Assembly: GCF_020731415.2 (NCBI RefSeq)
Contig: NZ_CP088275.1
Coordinates: 124,001-188,000, forward strand
Direction: 5' to 3'
Origin: Phyllobacterium sp. T1293
Lineage (GTDB): Bacteria; Pseudomonadota; Alphaproteobacteria; Rhizobiales; Rhizobiaceae
DNA length: 64,000 bases
Shown one piece after another: positions 8,536 to 17,591 of the stretch. The notes under the pieces are model-generated. The model was not told the origin of the DNA and did no database searches. It was given only the letters and a program-made list of their open reading frames with translations. Positions within the stretch are counted from its first letter, which is position 1, and the number at the start of each line of letters is the position of its first letter. The position numbers and the translations under genes are program-made.

Positions 8536-9312
8536 TCAGATGCCCTCGCCATGCATGTGTTGCCCCTCATGGGTCAATGTCGCAATAAAGCGCTTTGTGC
8601 GCTCCTGCTTCGGCTGCGTGAAGATATCGTGCGACGTGCCGGTTTCAACGATAACGCCGCCATCGAGCACGATCGCCTGATTGGCAATGCGCGAAGCCAG
8701 ACGCAAATCATGCGTTGCCATAACCATGGTCGTGCCTTCGCGCGCAAGCTGGGCCAGTACATCAACGACTTCACCTGATAGTTCCGGATCAAGCGCCGAT
8801 GTCGGCTCGTCACAGAGCAGGATTTTCGGCGACGGTGCCAATGCGCGGGCAATCGCCACGCGCTGTTGCTGCCCGCCTGATAGCGTTGATGGCCAGACGT
8901 CAGCTTTATGCGCCAGACCGACTTTCTCAAGCAACATCATGGCCCGTTCGCGCGCTTTTTCCTTTGGCCATTTCAAAACGGTCGTGAGGCCTTCGGTGAC
9001 ATTCTCGATAACCGTGCGATGCGGAAAAAGCTGGAAGTTCTGGAACACCATGCCCGAATGCCGGCGCACCGACTGAACAGCCTTGGTCGTGACTTTAACT
9101 CCCGGCTGAAATTCCAGTCTGTCACCATCGATTTCCACCGACCCGGATGTCGGAATTTCCAGAAGGTTCATGCAGCGCAGCAGCGTGCTTTTGCCACCAC
9201 CCGATGGCCCGACAAGCGCCATAACAGAGCCCTCGGCAATACTCAGCGAGACATTTTTAAGCACCGTCAGATCGCCGAAGCGCTTTTCGATATTCTTCAG
9301 TTCAATCATCAT
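8536..9312 (-). CDS. Polar amino acid (cystine-type) ABC transporter ATP-binding protein
   Basis: A 258-residue ATPase with Walker A GPSGGGKST (about 36-44), Q-loop FQNFQLFPH, signature LSGGQQQRV, and Walker B ILLCDEPTSALDPE. Its length and the FPHRTVIENV segment are typical of GlnQ/ArtP/TcyN-type ATPases. It overlaps the permease start by 4 bp and shares the operon with the binding protein at 10075, whose sequence points to cystine. Confidence 0.9.
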   Translation of the reverse strand: MMIELKNIEKRFGDLTVLKNVSLSIAEGSVMALVGPSGGGKSTLLRCMNLLEIPTSGSVEIDGDRLEFQPGVKVTTKAVQSVRRHSGMVFQNFQLFPHRTVIENVTEGLTTVLKWPKEKARERAMMLLEKVGLAHKADVWPSTLSGGQQQRVAIARALAPSPKILLCDEPTSALDPELSGEVVDVLAQLAREGTTMVMATHDLRLASRIANQAIVLDGGVIVETGTSHDIFTQPKQERTKRFIATLTHEGQHMHGEGI

Positions 9313-10013
9313 GACCGTGCCTCCAGAAATCCGCCATAACGATTGAGACGCGTTTCAAGCCGTGCCTGCAACGACGACAGGACCGAACTCAGGATGAGAT
9401 AGATAATCGCCGCCTCCACATAGAGGATCAGCGGCTCATATGTGGTGGCAACGATGCGTTGTGCCGCCTGAAACATTTCCGGAACCGTGATGGCCGCCGC
9501 CAGCGACGTATCTTTGACGAGTGAAATAAAGGTGTTCGACAATGGCGGCACAGCAACGCGTGCCGCCTGCGGCAGGATCGTGCGGCGCATGGCCTGCGAC
9601 CACGTCATGCCGATGGAATAAGCAGCCTCCCACTGTCCGCGCGGCACGGATGAAATCACCGCACGCAGGATTTCCGACGTATAGGCACCGATATTGAGGG
9701 TGAAACCAATCAATGCGGCGGTAAAGGCATCAAGCACGATGCCGACACTGGGCAGTCCGTAGAAAATAAGAAAGAGCTGCACGAGCAGCGGCGTGCCACG
9801 GATGATCCAAACGTAAAACTTGACGATGGCGGCAAAGGGCCAGGCGGCAAACAGCCGAACGAGCGCTGCAATCAAGCCCACAGCCAGTCCAAGTACAAAC
9901 GACAGAAGTGTCAGCGGAATGGTGAAAATCAGCCCGGCCCACAGCAACGGTCCAAGCGATTCAAGCATCAGTGTCAGCCAATGGGACAAGGCCGCGTCTC
10001 CCTCAAAAGGCAA
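9309..10013 (-). CDS. Polar amino acid (cystine-type) ABC transporter permease
   Basis: A 234-residue inner-membrane protein of the HisM/GlnP class with about five transmembrane helices. It has the permease motif VWIIRGTPLLVQLFLIFYGLP and the coupling-loop EAAYSIGMTWSQAMRRTILPQAARVAVPPL. Only one permease gene is present, so it would act as a homodimer with the ATPase at 8536. Confidence 0.9.
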   Translation of the reverse strand: MPFEGDAALSHWLTLMLESLGPLLWAGLIFTIPLTLLSFVLGLAVGLIAALVRLFAAWPFAAIVKFYVWIIRGTPLLVQLFLIFYGLPSVGIVLDAFTAALIGFTLNIGAYTSEILRAVISSVPRGQWEAAYSIGMTWSQAMRRTILPQAARVAVPPLSNTFISLVKDTSLAAAITVPEMFQAAQRIVATTYEPLILYVEAAIIYLILSSVLSSLQARLETRLNRYGGFLEARS

Positions 10014-10014
10014 A

Positions 10015-10038
10015 GGCAGGGAGTATCATCCCCCTGCC
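10015..10038 (-). terminator. Stem-loop between binding-protein and permease genes
   Basis: Arms GGCAGGG and CCCTGCC (7 bp) lie between the binding-protein stop and the permease start. There is only a short T run, so it is more likely an attenuating or mRNA-stabilising hairpin that lowers permease expression than a full terminator. Confidence 0.45.
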
Positions 10039-10074
10039 CTCTTAGAGCGTACTTTTTTCGAAGCGTAAACAGTC

Positions 10075-10860
10075 TTACTTCGAAACGTCCGCGCCGAAAT
10101 ACTTGTCGGCAATCTGCTTGTACGTGCCGTCAGCCTTGATGGTTTCGAGCGCCTTGTTGATGGCTGCAAGCAGGTCCGGCTCACCCTTGCGGATGATGAT
10201 GCCAGAGAAATCAGCATTCTCCTGCGTTGCCGCGATCTTCACGTTAGCGTCGGGCTTATGCTTCTTGAAATCGAGGAAGGACAGGCTGTCATTGATTGTG
10301 GCATCGGCGCGGCCGCTGAGCAGCAGCTGGATCGACTGGTCAAAACCATCGGTGCCAACAAGGTCAGCGCCATTGGCCTGCGCGATCTTGCCGAAATTGC
10401 TCGACAGTGACTGGGCAGACTTCTTGCCCTTAAGGTCGGCAAAGGTCTTGATATCGGTATTGTCGCCCTTGGTGATCAGCACGGCCTTGGAGGCAATATA
10501 GGGCTCGGAGAAATCATACTTCGCCTTGCGTGCGTCGGTGATACCAACCTGATTGATCACGGTGTCATAACGCTTTGCATCGAGGCCAGCGATCAGACCA
10601 TCCCATTTGCCTTCAAGGAACTCTGCCTTCACGCCGAGGTTCTTGGCAACGGCCTCGCCGATTTCCACATCGAAGCCGACAAGCTTGCCGGCAGCATCGT
10701 GATAGGTGAACGGCGCATAGGTGCCTTCCGTGCCGATCTTCAGTACACCGGCTGTCTTGATCTGCTCAAGGTTCGATTGCGCCTGCGCCTGAGTCTGCAT
10801 TGGCACGATGGCCAGAGCCTGCATTGCACCAACAACGAGTAGGGATTTGAGCCAATTCAT
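10075..10860 (-). CDS. Cystine-like periplasmic amino acid-binding protein
   Basis: A 261-residue secreted binding protein; the signal peptide is MNWLKSLLVVGAMQALAIVP followed by an alanine/glutamine-rich cleavage region near QAQAQS. Features shared with FliY/TcyJ cystine-binding proteins are GTYAPFTYHDAAGKLVGFDVE, KWDGLIAGLDAKRYDTVINQV, DARKAKYDFSEPY and the C-terminal KYFGADVSK. The start at 10860 is chosen for the signal peptide; a longer frame reaches 10998. With 9309 and 8536 it forms a full importer. Cystine is the likely, not proven, substrate. Confidence 0.82.
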   Translation of the reverse strand: MNWLKSLLVVGAMQALAIVPMQTQAQAQSNLEQIKTAGVLKIGTEGTYAPFTYHDAAGKLVGFDVEIGEAVAKNLGVKAEFLEGKWDGLIAGLDAKRYDTVINQVGITDARKAKYDFSEPYIASKAVLITKGDNTDIKTFADLKGKKSAQSLSSNFGKIAQANGADLVGTDGFDQSIQLLLSGRADATINDSLSFLDFKKHKPDANVKIAATQENADFSGIIIRKGEPDLLAAINKALETIKADGTYKQIADKYFGADVSK

Positions 10861-11046
10861 TTTTTTGTTTCCATCCAGAGTTTTCAAGCCTTTCGGCGGA
10901 TGATTGGAAAATGTCACTTTGCCTTGAGGATGCATAGGCACTATTCGCTGTCGCAAGACGCGAATTTGTGAATTTAATACCACAAACGGCCAATACAAGG
11001 AAAAATAATTCCTCGCATAGAATGAGGTGAGAACAGTGATTCAACC

Positions 11047-12126
11047 TCAGGCGGCAGGATCAATCCTCTGCCCTGTTGCGGGATTGAATACATGCACATC
11101 CCCGGCCTTGATCCCAATGTTCATTGTATCACCCGGCTTCCGGTCGGTTCGTCCCATCGCATAGATACAAACCTGCAAATCAGCCAGTGTTGTGTAGAAC
11201 TGGGTTGAGAGGCCCAGAGGCTCGATAACTTGGATTTTGGCCTTCAAAGCATCGGCGCTTCCGACTTCAATATTCTCCGGGCGGATGCCGATTGTGACCC
11301 GCTCGCCGTCTTCGACAGGCAATCGCGGATCAATAGCAATTGTCTGGCCATCGCTAAGCTGCGCCTCGACTTCGGTATTGTTGCGACTGACCACGGCGGG
11401 CAGAAAATTCATGCCCGGAGATCCGATGAAGCCTGCCACAAAAAGATTGGCCGGATGGTCATAAAGCTCAAGCGGTGTGCCCACCTGCTGGATCACACCA
11501 TCATGCATCACCACGATGCGGTCGGCCATGGTCATGGCTTCAACCTGATCATGGGTGACATAGACAGATGTTGTCTTCAGCTGCTGGTGCAACGCCTTGA
11601 TCTCGGTGCGCATATGAACACGCAGTTTCGCGTCCAGATTGGACAGCGGCTCATCAAAGAGAAACACCTGGGGATCACGCACAATAGCGCGGCCCATAGC
11701 AACGCGCTGACGTTGACCGCCTGAAAGCTGGCGTGGCAGCCGCTGCAGGAAAACATCCAGCCCCAACCGCTTGGCGGCAGCGCCAACCCGGTCGAACACC
11801 AGCTCCTTGGCGGTTTTGCGCAGCATCAGGCTGAAGCCCATATTGGATGCCACATCCATATGCGGATAAAGCGCATAGGACTGGAACACCATGGCGATAT
11901 CCCGGTCCTTTGGCGCGACATCATTGACGACGCGCTCGCCGATACGGATTTCACCGGCCGAGATTTCTTCGAGACCCGCGATCATGCGCAACAGGGTAGA
12001 CTTGCCACACCCGGACGGCCCGACAAGCACCACAAACTCGCCATCGGCAATGGAAAGGTCCACGGCTGACAGCACGTTCATCGCGCCATAATTTTTCTGA
12101 ACATTGGTAATGGTGACGGAAGCCAT
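11047..12126 (-). CDS. Sugar-type ABC transporter ATPase (MalK/UgpC family)
   Basis: A 359-residue ATPase with Walker A GPSGCGKST, Q-loop FQSYALYPHMDVASN, signature LSGGQRQRV, Walker B FLFDEPLSNLDAKL, and a C-terminal OB-fold (TOBE) regulatory part from about residue 235 containing IGIRPENIEV. This long form is typical of carbohydrate importers of the CUT1 class. It lies 17 bp after the permease gene 12144-12992 and belongs to that system. Confidence 0.9.
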   Translation of the reverse strand: MASVTITNVQKNYGAMNVLSAVDLSIADGEFVVLVGPSGCGKSTLLRMIAGLEEISAGEIRIGERVVNDVAPKDRDIAMVFQSYALYPHMDVASNMGFSLMLRKTAKELVFDRVGAAAKRLGLDVFLQRLPRQLSGGQRQRVAMGRAIVRDPQVFLFDEPLSNLDAKLRVHMRTEIKALHQQLKTTSVYVTHDQVEAMTMADRIVVMHDGVIQQVGTPLELYDHPANLFVAGFIGSPGMNFLPAVVSRNNTEVEAQLSDGQTIAIDPRLPVEDGERVTIGIRPENIEVGSADALKAKIQVIEPLGLSTQFYTTLADLQVCIYAMGRTDRKPGDTMNIGIKAGDVHVFNPATGQRIDPAA

Positions 12127-12143
12127 GAGCTTATCTCTTTCGA

Positions 12144-12992
12144 TTATCCCTTGACGGCACCGGCGGTGAGGCCAGTCACGAGGTAGCGTTGCAAGAAGCC
12201 GAAGAACAGGCAGGCCGGGATCAGCGCAAGCACTGAAGCCGCCATCATCTGTCCCCAGTCGACAGCGAATTTTCCAATGAAAGTCAGAAGGCCGACGGCA
12301 AATGTCTTTTGGCTGTCACTGCTGATCAGCATCAGCGCGAACAGCAGCTCGCTCCATGCGGCGGTGAAGACAAAACCAAGCGTTGCGCCCATACCCGGCA
12401 GGGTGAGCGGAATGATGACGCGGCGCAGCGCCTGACTACGGCTGCATCCATCAATCATCGCCGCCTCTTCCAGATCTTTCGGAATGCCATCAAAGAATGA
12501 CTGCATCAGGAAGGTGGCAAAGGCGATATTGAACGCCGTATAGATGATAATCAGGCCCGTCAGACTGTTGGTGAGGCCAAGCTCGCCCATGATGCGGTAG
12601 ATCGGCGGAATGACCATCACGAGCGGGAAAGTCTGCGTCAGCAGCAAAATCACCGCTACAGTGGTTTTCCCGCGAAACGAAAACCGCGACAGGGCATATC
12701 CGGCAGCCGAAGCAATAATGGTGACGAGCACCGCAGTCACCACAGAAACAATCACGCTGTTGAGGAAATAGCGCGGAAAGTCGGTTGCCCTCAGAACGGT
12801 CTTGTAATTCTCCCATGTGGCGGATGAAGGCCACATGGTAATGCCCTCGGAATAGAGCAGCGATTGCGGTGTCACCGAAATCTTCAGGGTCCAGAACAGT
12901 GGAAACAGCGCGAAGATGACATAGGCGGCAACGGCAGTGTAGAGGCCGATGCTTCCAAGAATACGGGCTTTGCGGGAACGGCCAGCAATCAT
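12144..12992 (-). CDS. CUT1 sugar ABC transporter permease (MalG type)
   Basis: A 282-residue inner-membrane protein with about six helices. Motifs are PRYFLNSVIVSVVTAVLVT, the coupling loop LEEAAMIDGCSRSQALRRVIIPLTLPG, and the tail QRYLVTGLTAGAVKG seen in MalG-type permeases. The ATG at 12992 overlaps the stop of the upstream permease as ATGA; the longer open frame up to 13280 is rejected because it covers that gene. Confidence 0.9.
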   Translation of the reverse strand: MIAGRSRKARILGSIGLYTAVAAYVIFALFPLFWTLKISVTPQSLLYSEGITMWPSSATWENYKTVLRATDFPRYFLNSVIVSVVTAVLVTIIASAAGYALSRFSFRGKTTVAVILLLTQTFPLVMVIPPIYRIMGELGLTNSLTGLIIIYTAFNIAFATFLMQSFFDGIPKDLEEAAMIDGCSRSQALRRVIIPLTLPGMGATLGFVFTAAWSELLFALMLISSDSQKTFAVGLLTFIGKFAVDWGQMMAASVLALIPACLFFGFLQRYLVTGLTAGAVKG

Positions 12993-13924
12993 CACGAATA
13001 CCTCACGAGCGAGCGGCGGATACGGATCAGCACGACCGCATAAAGGATAAGAAGCGCCAGAAGCAGCACGGCAACCGCCGAAGCATAACCCTTGTCCAGG
13101 GTCTTGAAGGCGCTGACATAAATATAGGTCGCAACCGTGTTGGTCGAACCGGCCGGACCACCCTCGGTCATGACATAGATGAGGTCGGCAAAGGTGGCGA
13201 TCCAGATTGTGCGCAGCATCACGGTGATCGCGATGGTTGGCGCAAGGAAAGGCAGTGTCACCTTGATGAAACGCTGCCATGGATTGGCACCGTCAATAGC
13301 GGCGGCTTCGTGCAGCTCGGAAGGAATGGATTTCAGCGCAGCCAGCAATGTGATGGCAAAAAACGGCACGCCGAACCAGACATTGGCGACAATCGGTCCC
13401 CACATCGCCGTGGCCGGATCGGAAAGAATATTGGTGGGTTCAGACTTCAGGCCAAGCGCGAAAAGCCAGTGCGGCAACGGCCCGACAATCGGATTGAACA
13501 ACCATGCCCATGTAAGGCCCGAAAGAAATGACGGCACGGCCCACGGCAGGAACACAATCGCCTGCACCACCTTCTTGCCGAAGAAGGGACGGTCCAGCAG
13601 CAAAGCAAGCCCCAGGCCGAGAAAGAACTGGAGAAACAGGCTCGCGACGGTCCACCACAAGGTGTTCATCAGCGCCTGACCAAGAACCGGGTCAGACAGC
13701 AAAGCCTTATATTGGGCCAGCCCAACATATTCAGACTTGAAGGCCGAGAATTTGCGGAAGGAATAACTGACACCGAAGATCAGCGGTACCACCAGAACGA
13801 CAAGCAGCAGAACAAGCGCAGGGCTGAGATAAAGCCATGGCTCGAAAGCGGCGCTGAAGCGACGCTTGCTGCTGGCCTTTCTCTCCTGTTGCGGCGTCAT
13901 TGCCGCTGTTGATTGCATTGCCAT
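12992..13924 (-). CDS. CUT1 sugar ABC transporter permease (MalF type)
   Basis: A 310-residue inner-membrane protein. It opens with a cytoplasmic basic stretch, then WLYLSPALVLLLVVLVVPL. The coupling loop is LHEAAAIDGANPWQRFIKVTLPFLAPT, followed by EGGPAGSTNTVATYIY, all standard for MalF/UgpA-type subunits. It pairs with the MalG-type subunit through a 4-bp overlap. Confidence 0.9.
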   Translation of the reverse strand: MAMQSTAAMTPQQERKASSKRRFSAAFEPWLYLSPALVLLLVVLVVPLIFGVSYSFRKFSAFKSEYVGLAQYKALLSDPVLGQALMNTLWWTVASLFLQFFLGLGLALLLDRPFFGKKVVQAIVFLPWAVPSFLSGLTWAWLFNPIVGPLPHWLFALGLKSEPTNILSDPATAMWGPIVANVWFGVPFFAITLLAALKSIPSELHEAAAIDGANPWQRFIKVTLPFLAPTIAITVMLRTIWIATFADLIYVMTEGGPAGSTNTVATYIYVSAFKTLDKGYASAVAVLLLALLILYAVVLIRIRRSLVRYS

Positions 13925-14000
13925 GTGTACGGCCCCTCTTTTGCCAATGGTCCCCCACCCCTCGCCTCCGATTTCACGGATTGGCGAAAGTCATGGGAAA

Positions 14001-14030
14001 GATGCCCCGGCACATCCGTACCAGGGCATC
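14001..14030 (-). terminator. Stem-loop between sugar-binding protein and first permease
   Basis: Perfect 7-bp arms GATGCCC and GGGCATC follow the stop of the binding-protein gene. The hairpin lacks a clear T run and probably acts as an attenuator or 3'-end protector, as is common behind abundant binding proteins. Confidence 0.45.
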
Positions 14031-14038
14031 GCACTTCA

Positions 14039-15322
14039 TTATTTCTTGTTCTTGGCCATCCAGGCCTGCTGCTGTTCGGTGAGGAACGCAGACCAGTCAT
14101 CAGCAACCTGCTTGGCGGTCTTCTGGCCGAGCAATACTTCCTGAAAATTCTTCACTGATACGGAGTCGTAGAAGTTACCGAGATTTTCCAGATGGGTCGG
14201 CGGCGTCACGAACTCGAACGTCTTTGGATCGCTCAATTCCTGGAACCAGCCCTTGAAGCTTTCCGAACCGAAATACGGGTCCTTATCCGCGCCATTATGG
14301 ATGGGCAGAACGCCGACATTCTTGGCAAATTCGAGATTATCAGCCGGGGCCAGCAAAGTACCCATCAGCTTCCACGCATCGTCCTTGACCTTGGAATTGG
14401 CAAACATGGCCCAGCCGGCATAACCAAGTGTCGGGTAGGATTTGCCGTTTGGTCCCGTTGGCATCGGCGCAACGCCGAAATCTTCAGGCTTCATCTTCTC
14501 GGCAATACCGATCAGCGCATCAGGGTCCTGATCGAGCATCGCGCAGGTGCCGGAATAAAAGCCGGTGACGATTTCGTTGAAGCCCCAGCTGACACTGTCC
14601 TTCGGCGCGTAGCCCTTTTTGTAGATATCGGCGAGCATTTCGAGGCCCTTGACCGAACCCGGTTCGTTCAAGGTCGCCGTGCCATCGGCATTGAAATAAG
14701 CACCCTTGCCATTGGCAATGTTCATGAACATCTGGACGCCATTGAAACCGCCGGGACCGCCACGCAGGCAATAGCCATACTTGCCCTTGATCGCGGAAAT
14801 CTTCTTGTTGGCTTCCATGAACTCATCAAGCGTCTTTGGCGCTTCCTTGAGCCCTGCCTCGGCAAATAATTTCTTGTTCCAGAACATCGCCCGGACATAA
14901 TAGCCGTAAGGGATCATGTACTGCTTGTTATCGACGACGGAGCCGAACTGCTTGGCGCGCTCACCCAATGTGCCGCCATCTTTCCATTTGGCAACATAAG
15001 GCCCGAGATCTTCAAGCTGGCCATTATTCGCATAAAGGCCCATCCAACGCTCCGGCATTTCGACCACATCGGGCGTGTCACCGGCCTGAACCATTGTCAG
15101 GAATTTTTCAAATGCCTGACCCCAAGGAAGCGAGACAAGCTCCACCTTGACCCCCGGATTGGCCTGTTCAAAGCTCGCAATCTGCTTTTTCAAAAGCTCC
15201 GTGCGCGGCGGACTTGTGATCACTTCGACCATCTTGATGGTCGTGTCAGCGAAGGCTGACGATACGGTCATCGCCAGTGCGGCCATCGCACCGGCAAGAA
15301 ATGTTCCCATTCTTTTTTGCAT
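14039..15322 (-). CDS. Family 1 extracellular solute-binding protein (sugar-type)
   Basis: A 427-residue periplasmic protein with signal peptide MQKRMGTFLAGAMAALAMTVSSAFA. The mature part starts TTIKMVEVITSP and shows FEQANPGVKVELV and FLTMVQAGDTPDVVEMP, which define family 1 binding proteins. It is the first transporter gene after the PLP-enzyme gene in this minus-strand cluster. The ligand cannot be read from sequence; the adjacent PLP lyase raises the possibility of a sulfur-containing conjugate rather than a plain sugar. Confidence 0.87.
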   Translation of the reverse strand: MQKRMGTFLAGAMAALAMTVSSAFADTTIKMVEVITSPPRTELLKKQIASFEQANPGVKVELVSLPWGQAFEKFLTMVQAGDTPDVVEMPERWMGLYANNGQLEDLGPYVAKWKDGGTLGERAKQFGSVVDNKQYMIPYGYYVRAMFWNKKLFAEAGLKEAPKTLDEFMEANKKISAIKGKYGYCLRGGPGGFNGVQMFMNIANGKGAYFNADGTATLNEPGSVKGLEMLADIYKKGYAPKDSVSWGFNEIVTGFYSGTCAMLDQDPDALIGIAEKMKPEDFGVAPMPTGPNGKSYPTLGYAGWAMFANSKVKDDAWKLMGTLLAPADNLEFAKNVGVLPIHNGADKDPYFGSESFKGWFQELSDPKTFEFVTPPTHLENLGNFYDSVSVKNFQEVLLGQKTAKQVADDWSAFLTEQQQAWMAKNKK

Positions 15323-15348
15323 TTTATGCTCCCACTTCAGTTTTCTGT

Positions 15349-16536
15349 TTAGCGTTTTGCTTTATCCAGGGCATTCACAAGGTCGGCCCACAGCTCCTCT
15401 ACATTTTCAAGTCCCACATGCAGACGGATGGTTCGCGGGCTCACACCAAAGCGCCCGATTGAATTGGCGTCAGGTGTTTGCTGCAACGAGGCCATTGCCG
15501 GAACGACGAGGCTTTCATGCCCGCCCCAGCTGACACCGATGCGGAACAGCTTGAGTGCGTCGACGAATGTCGGCACGTCGATCTCTTCAGTGACTTCGAA
15601 GGAGAACAGCCCGGTATATCCGGTAAGTGTCGCCTTACCCGGATGATTGGAATAGGCAGGGTGAATGACCCGCTCGACATCGCCGCGTCCTTTCAGACGC
15701 TCGGCGATGGTCAGACCACTCTTCATATGGTGCGGCAGGCGCAGGGTCAGCGTGCGCAGCCCGCGCAGCAAAAGCCATGCCTCAAAGGGTGAAAGCTTTG
15801 CGCCAAGATAAGAATAGGTGCGGCCATTAATCCGGTCGATCATTTCGCGCGATCCCGCGACCACACCGGCCACGGTATCACTGTGCCCACCAAGATATTT
15901 CGAGGCGGAATGCAAGACGAGATCAATGCCATGACTGATCGGCTTCTGGAACAGCGGTGTTGCATAGGAATTATCAATGGTGGTGACAACACCATGCTGC
16001 TTGGCCAGTTGCGCATAATGCGCAATGTCCTGCAGCTCGAACATCATCGAGCTTGGGCTTTCCAGATAAAGCAGCTTGGCACCGGGAAGCGCCGCAGCAA
16101 CCGCATCGGGATCAGAACCATCGACATAATCGACCTTGATACCGAGATGTGGCAGCAGGCGCTCAAACAGACGATACGCATCGCCATAGCAATTGCGCAC
16201 GGCAACGATCCGGTCCCCTGCTCCAACAAAGGCGAGCACCGTGGCGCTGATCGCGCCCATGCCACTCGAAAAAGCGCGGGCAGCTTCGGCCCCCTCAAGT
16301 GCTGCGATCTTGCCTTCAAATTCCATCACGGTCGGATTGTCGCCGCGTGAATAGATCGGCTGGCGTTTGCGACCGGCAAAGGTGTCGGCCATGTCAGCAT
16401 AGTTTTCGAAGGTGAAGAGCGATGTCTGATAGATCGGCGGAACGACCGACCCACCGGGAAACGGGTCATCATGAGCGAGCAAAGTTGCGGCCTGCGCCAT
16501 CATATCCTGATCATAGAAAAAGGGATTGTCGTTCAT
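15349..16536 (-). CDS. Cys/Met-metabolism PLP-dependent enzyme (cystathionine lyase/synthase family)
   Basis: A 395-residue enzyme of the trans-sulfuration family. Visible are PPIYQTSLFTF, YSRGDNPTVMEFEGKIAALEGAE, Asp188 (TIDNSYATP) for the PLP ring nitrogen, and the Schiff-base Lys213 in HSASKYLGGHSD. Members act as cystathionine beta- or gamma-lyases, gamma-synthases or methionine gamma-lyases; the exact reaction is not decided here. It sits between a GntR regulator (4-codon-scale overlap in the longer reading) and an ABC importer, which suggests that the imported compound is its substrate. Confidence 0.86.
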   Translation of the reverse strand: MNDNPFFYDQDMMAQAATLLAHDDPFPGGSVVPPIYQTSLFTFENYADMADTFAGRKRQPIYSRGDNPTVMEFEGKIAALEGAEAARAFSSGMGAISATVLAFVGAGDRIVAVRNCYGDAYRLFERLLPHLGIKVDYVDGSDPDAVAAALPGAKLLYLESPSSMMFELQDIAHYAQLAKQHGVVTTIDNSYATPLFQKPISHGIDLVLHSASKYLGGHSDTVAGVVAGSREMIDRINGRTYSYLGAKLSPFEAWLLLRGLRTLTLRLPHHMKSGLTIAERLKGRGDVERVIHPAYSNHPGKATLTGYTGLFSFEVTEEIDVPTFVDALKLFRIGVSWGGHESLVVPAMASLQQTPDANSIGRFGVSPRTIRLHVGLENVEELWADLVNALDKAKR

Positions 16537-17267
16537 GTCTTGCTCTGCTTCTTGAGATTTGCGGCGCCGCGCCGAAGGTCATTTTCGACAGTGGCAATAA
16601 GTTTCAATGCCTCGGCGCGTGCTCCAACGGGATCACGCGCTGCAATGCAGTTGAACAGGGTACGGTGATAGGGAAAGCTTGCGTGGCCAAAGTCACGCAC
16701 GCCAAGCGGGTGCTCCCAGAACCGGTGAAACATTTCATACATGGCGGCGATGATCTGCTCGAAGAGTGGATTTCCGGATGTGCGGAAGACGGCAAGGTGG
16801 AAATCCCAGTCCTCTTCAGCCGACATGCCTTCGCGGGCGTGGAATGCCTCTTCCATAACAATCAGCTTCTGTTCGATAAAGGCGATGTCTTCATCACTCG
16901 CCCGTTCCGCACATAGAACCGCTGCTTCCGCCTCAAGCCCACGTCGAATTTCCAATGTGTGCATCAGGCTTTTGAAATCATTGCCCGATGGCAATGTCAG
17001 GGGCATATGCAGCATGTTCCGCGTCACCGCTGAACGCAGATAGGTGCCGCTGCCCTGCCGCCGTTCGACAAGTCCGAGTTCCTGCCAGCGGGTGAGCGCT
17101 TCACGCACCGTTGTGCGGCTGACTTTCAGATATTCCGCAAGCACCCGTTCGGTCGGCAAACGGTCGCCGGGTTTCAGCCCTTCGCTGGCAACAAAATCCA
17201 CCAATGCATTCAGCACCGCGTCATCGCGCGATGATGTGTGAACCGGTGAAAGGATCGGATTGATCAC
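16533..17267 (-). CDS. GntR/FadR-family transcriptional regulator
   Basis: About 244 residues: N-terminal winged helix (GLKPGDRLPTERVLAEYLKVSRTTVREAL, ERRQGSGTYL) followed by an FCD ligand domain of all-alpha type. The GTG at 17267 is chosen: AAGG lies 6 nt upstream, while the in-frame ATG at 17312 overlaps a probable promoter (TTGACA on the minus strand at 17331-17326) and an inverted repeat. The longer form would add 15 residues. It most likely controls the 8.5-17.3 kb cluster. Confidence 0.82.
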   Translation of the reverse strand: MINPILSPVHTSSRDDAVLNALVDFVASEGLKPGDRLPTERVLAEYLKVSRTTVREALTRWQELGLVERRQGSGTYLRSAVTRNMLHMPLTLPSGNDFKSLMHTLEIRRGLEAEAAVLCAERASDEDIAFIEQKLIVMEEAFHAREGMSAEEDWDFHLAVFRTSGNPLFEQIIAAMYEMFHRFWEHPLGVRDFGHASFPYHRTLFNCIAARDPVGARAEALKLIATVENDLRRGAANLKKQSKT

Positions 17268-17281
17268 GAAACGCCTTGCAT

Positions 17282-17306
17282 AATTGGTTGGACCATTGTG
17301 CCAATT
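17282..17306. promoter_or_regulatory. Inverted repeat and promoter of the GntR/PLP/ABC cluster
   Basis: AATTGG at 17282-17287 and CCAATT at 17301-17306 flank a core with TTGGACCA. On the minus strand TTGACA (17331-17326) precedes TGAATT (17308-17303) by 17 bp, so the repeat would sit over the start site, a usual place for GntR autoregulation. The -10 match is weak. Confidence 0.45.
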
Positions 17307-17591
17307 CAGCATGGAAATAGGGTCGTGTCAAATGCCGGGTCACAATTTTTGCACAGGAATGGTTGAGTCAGCGCGGCGGAAGATGATAATCGCAATTCCC
17401 ACCCCTCTTGCGAATACAATACGCCTTATTGTTCGGCACCCTCGGAAACATGTCTACTATTTCCCAAGCGGGTGTATCTCATTGTGCCCCGACTGGGCCG
17501 ATACCAATGTATTTTTGAACGACGTTGCACAGAACTACAAATATTGCGTTTGGCATTGATCAATGCCCTCCCCGGAGCGGAGTTCTTGTAA
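17307..17591. other. Intergenic region between divergent GntR and AraC genes
   Basis: No gene is supported. It holds the GntR-cluster promoter at its left end and presumably the AraC-gene promoter at its right end, and marks a change to more A+T-rich sequence on the AraC side. Confidence 0.4.

Noticed and set aside
12993..13280. N-terminal extension of the MalG-type permease
   Set aside because: The extension overlaps the upstream permease in another frame and has no permease-like sequence; ATG 12992 with ATGA overlap fits better.
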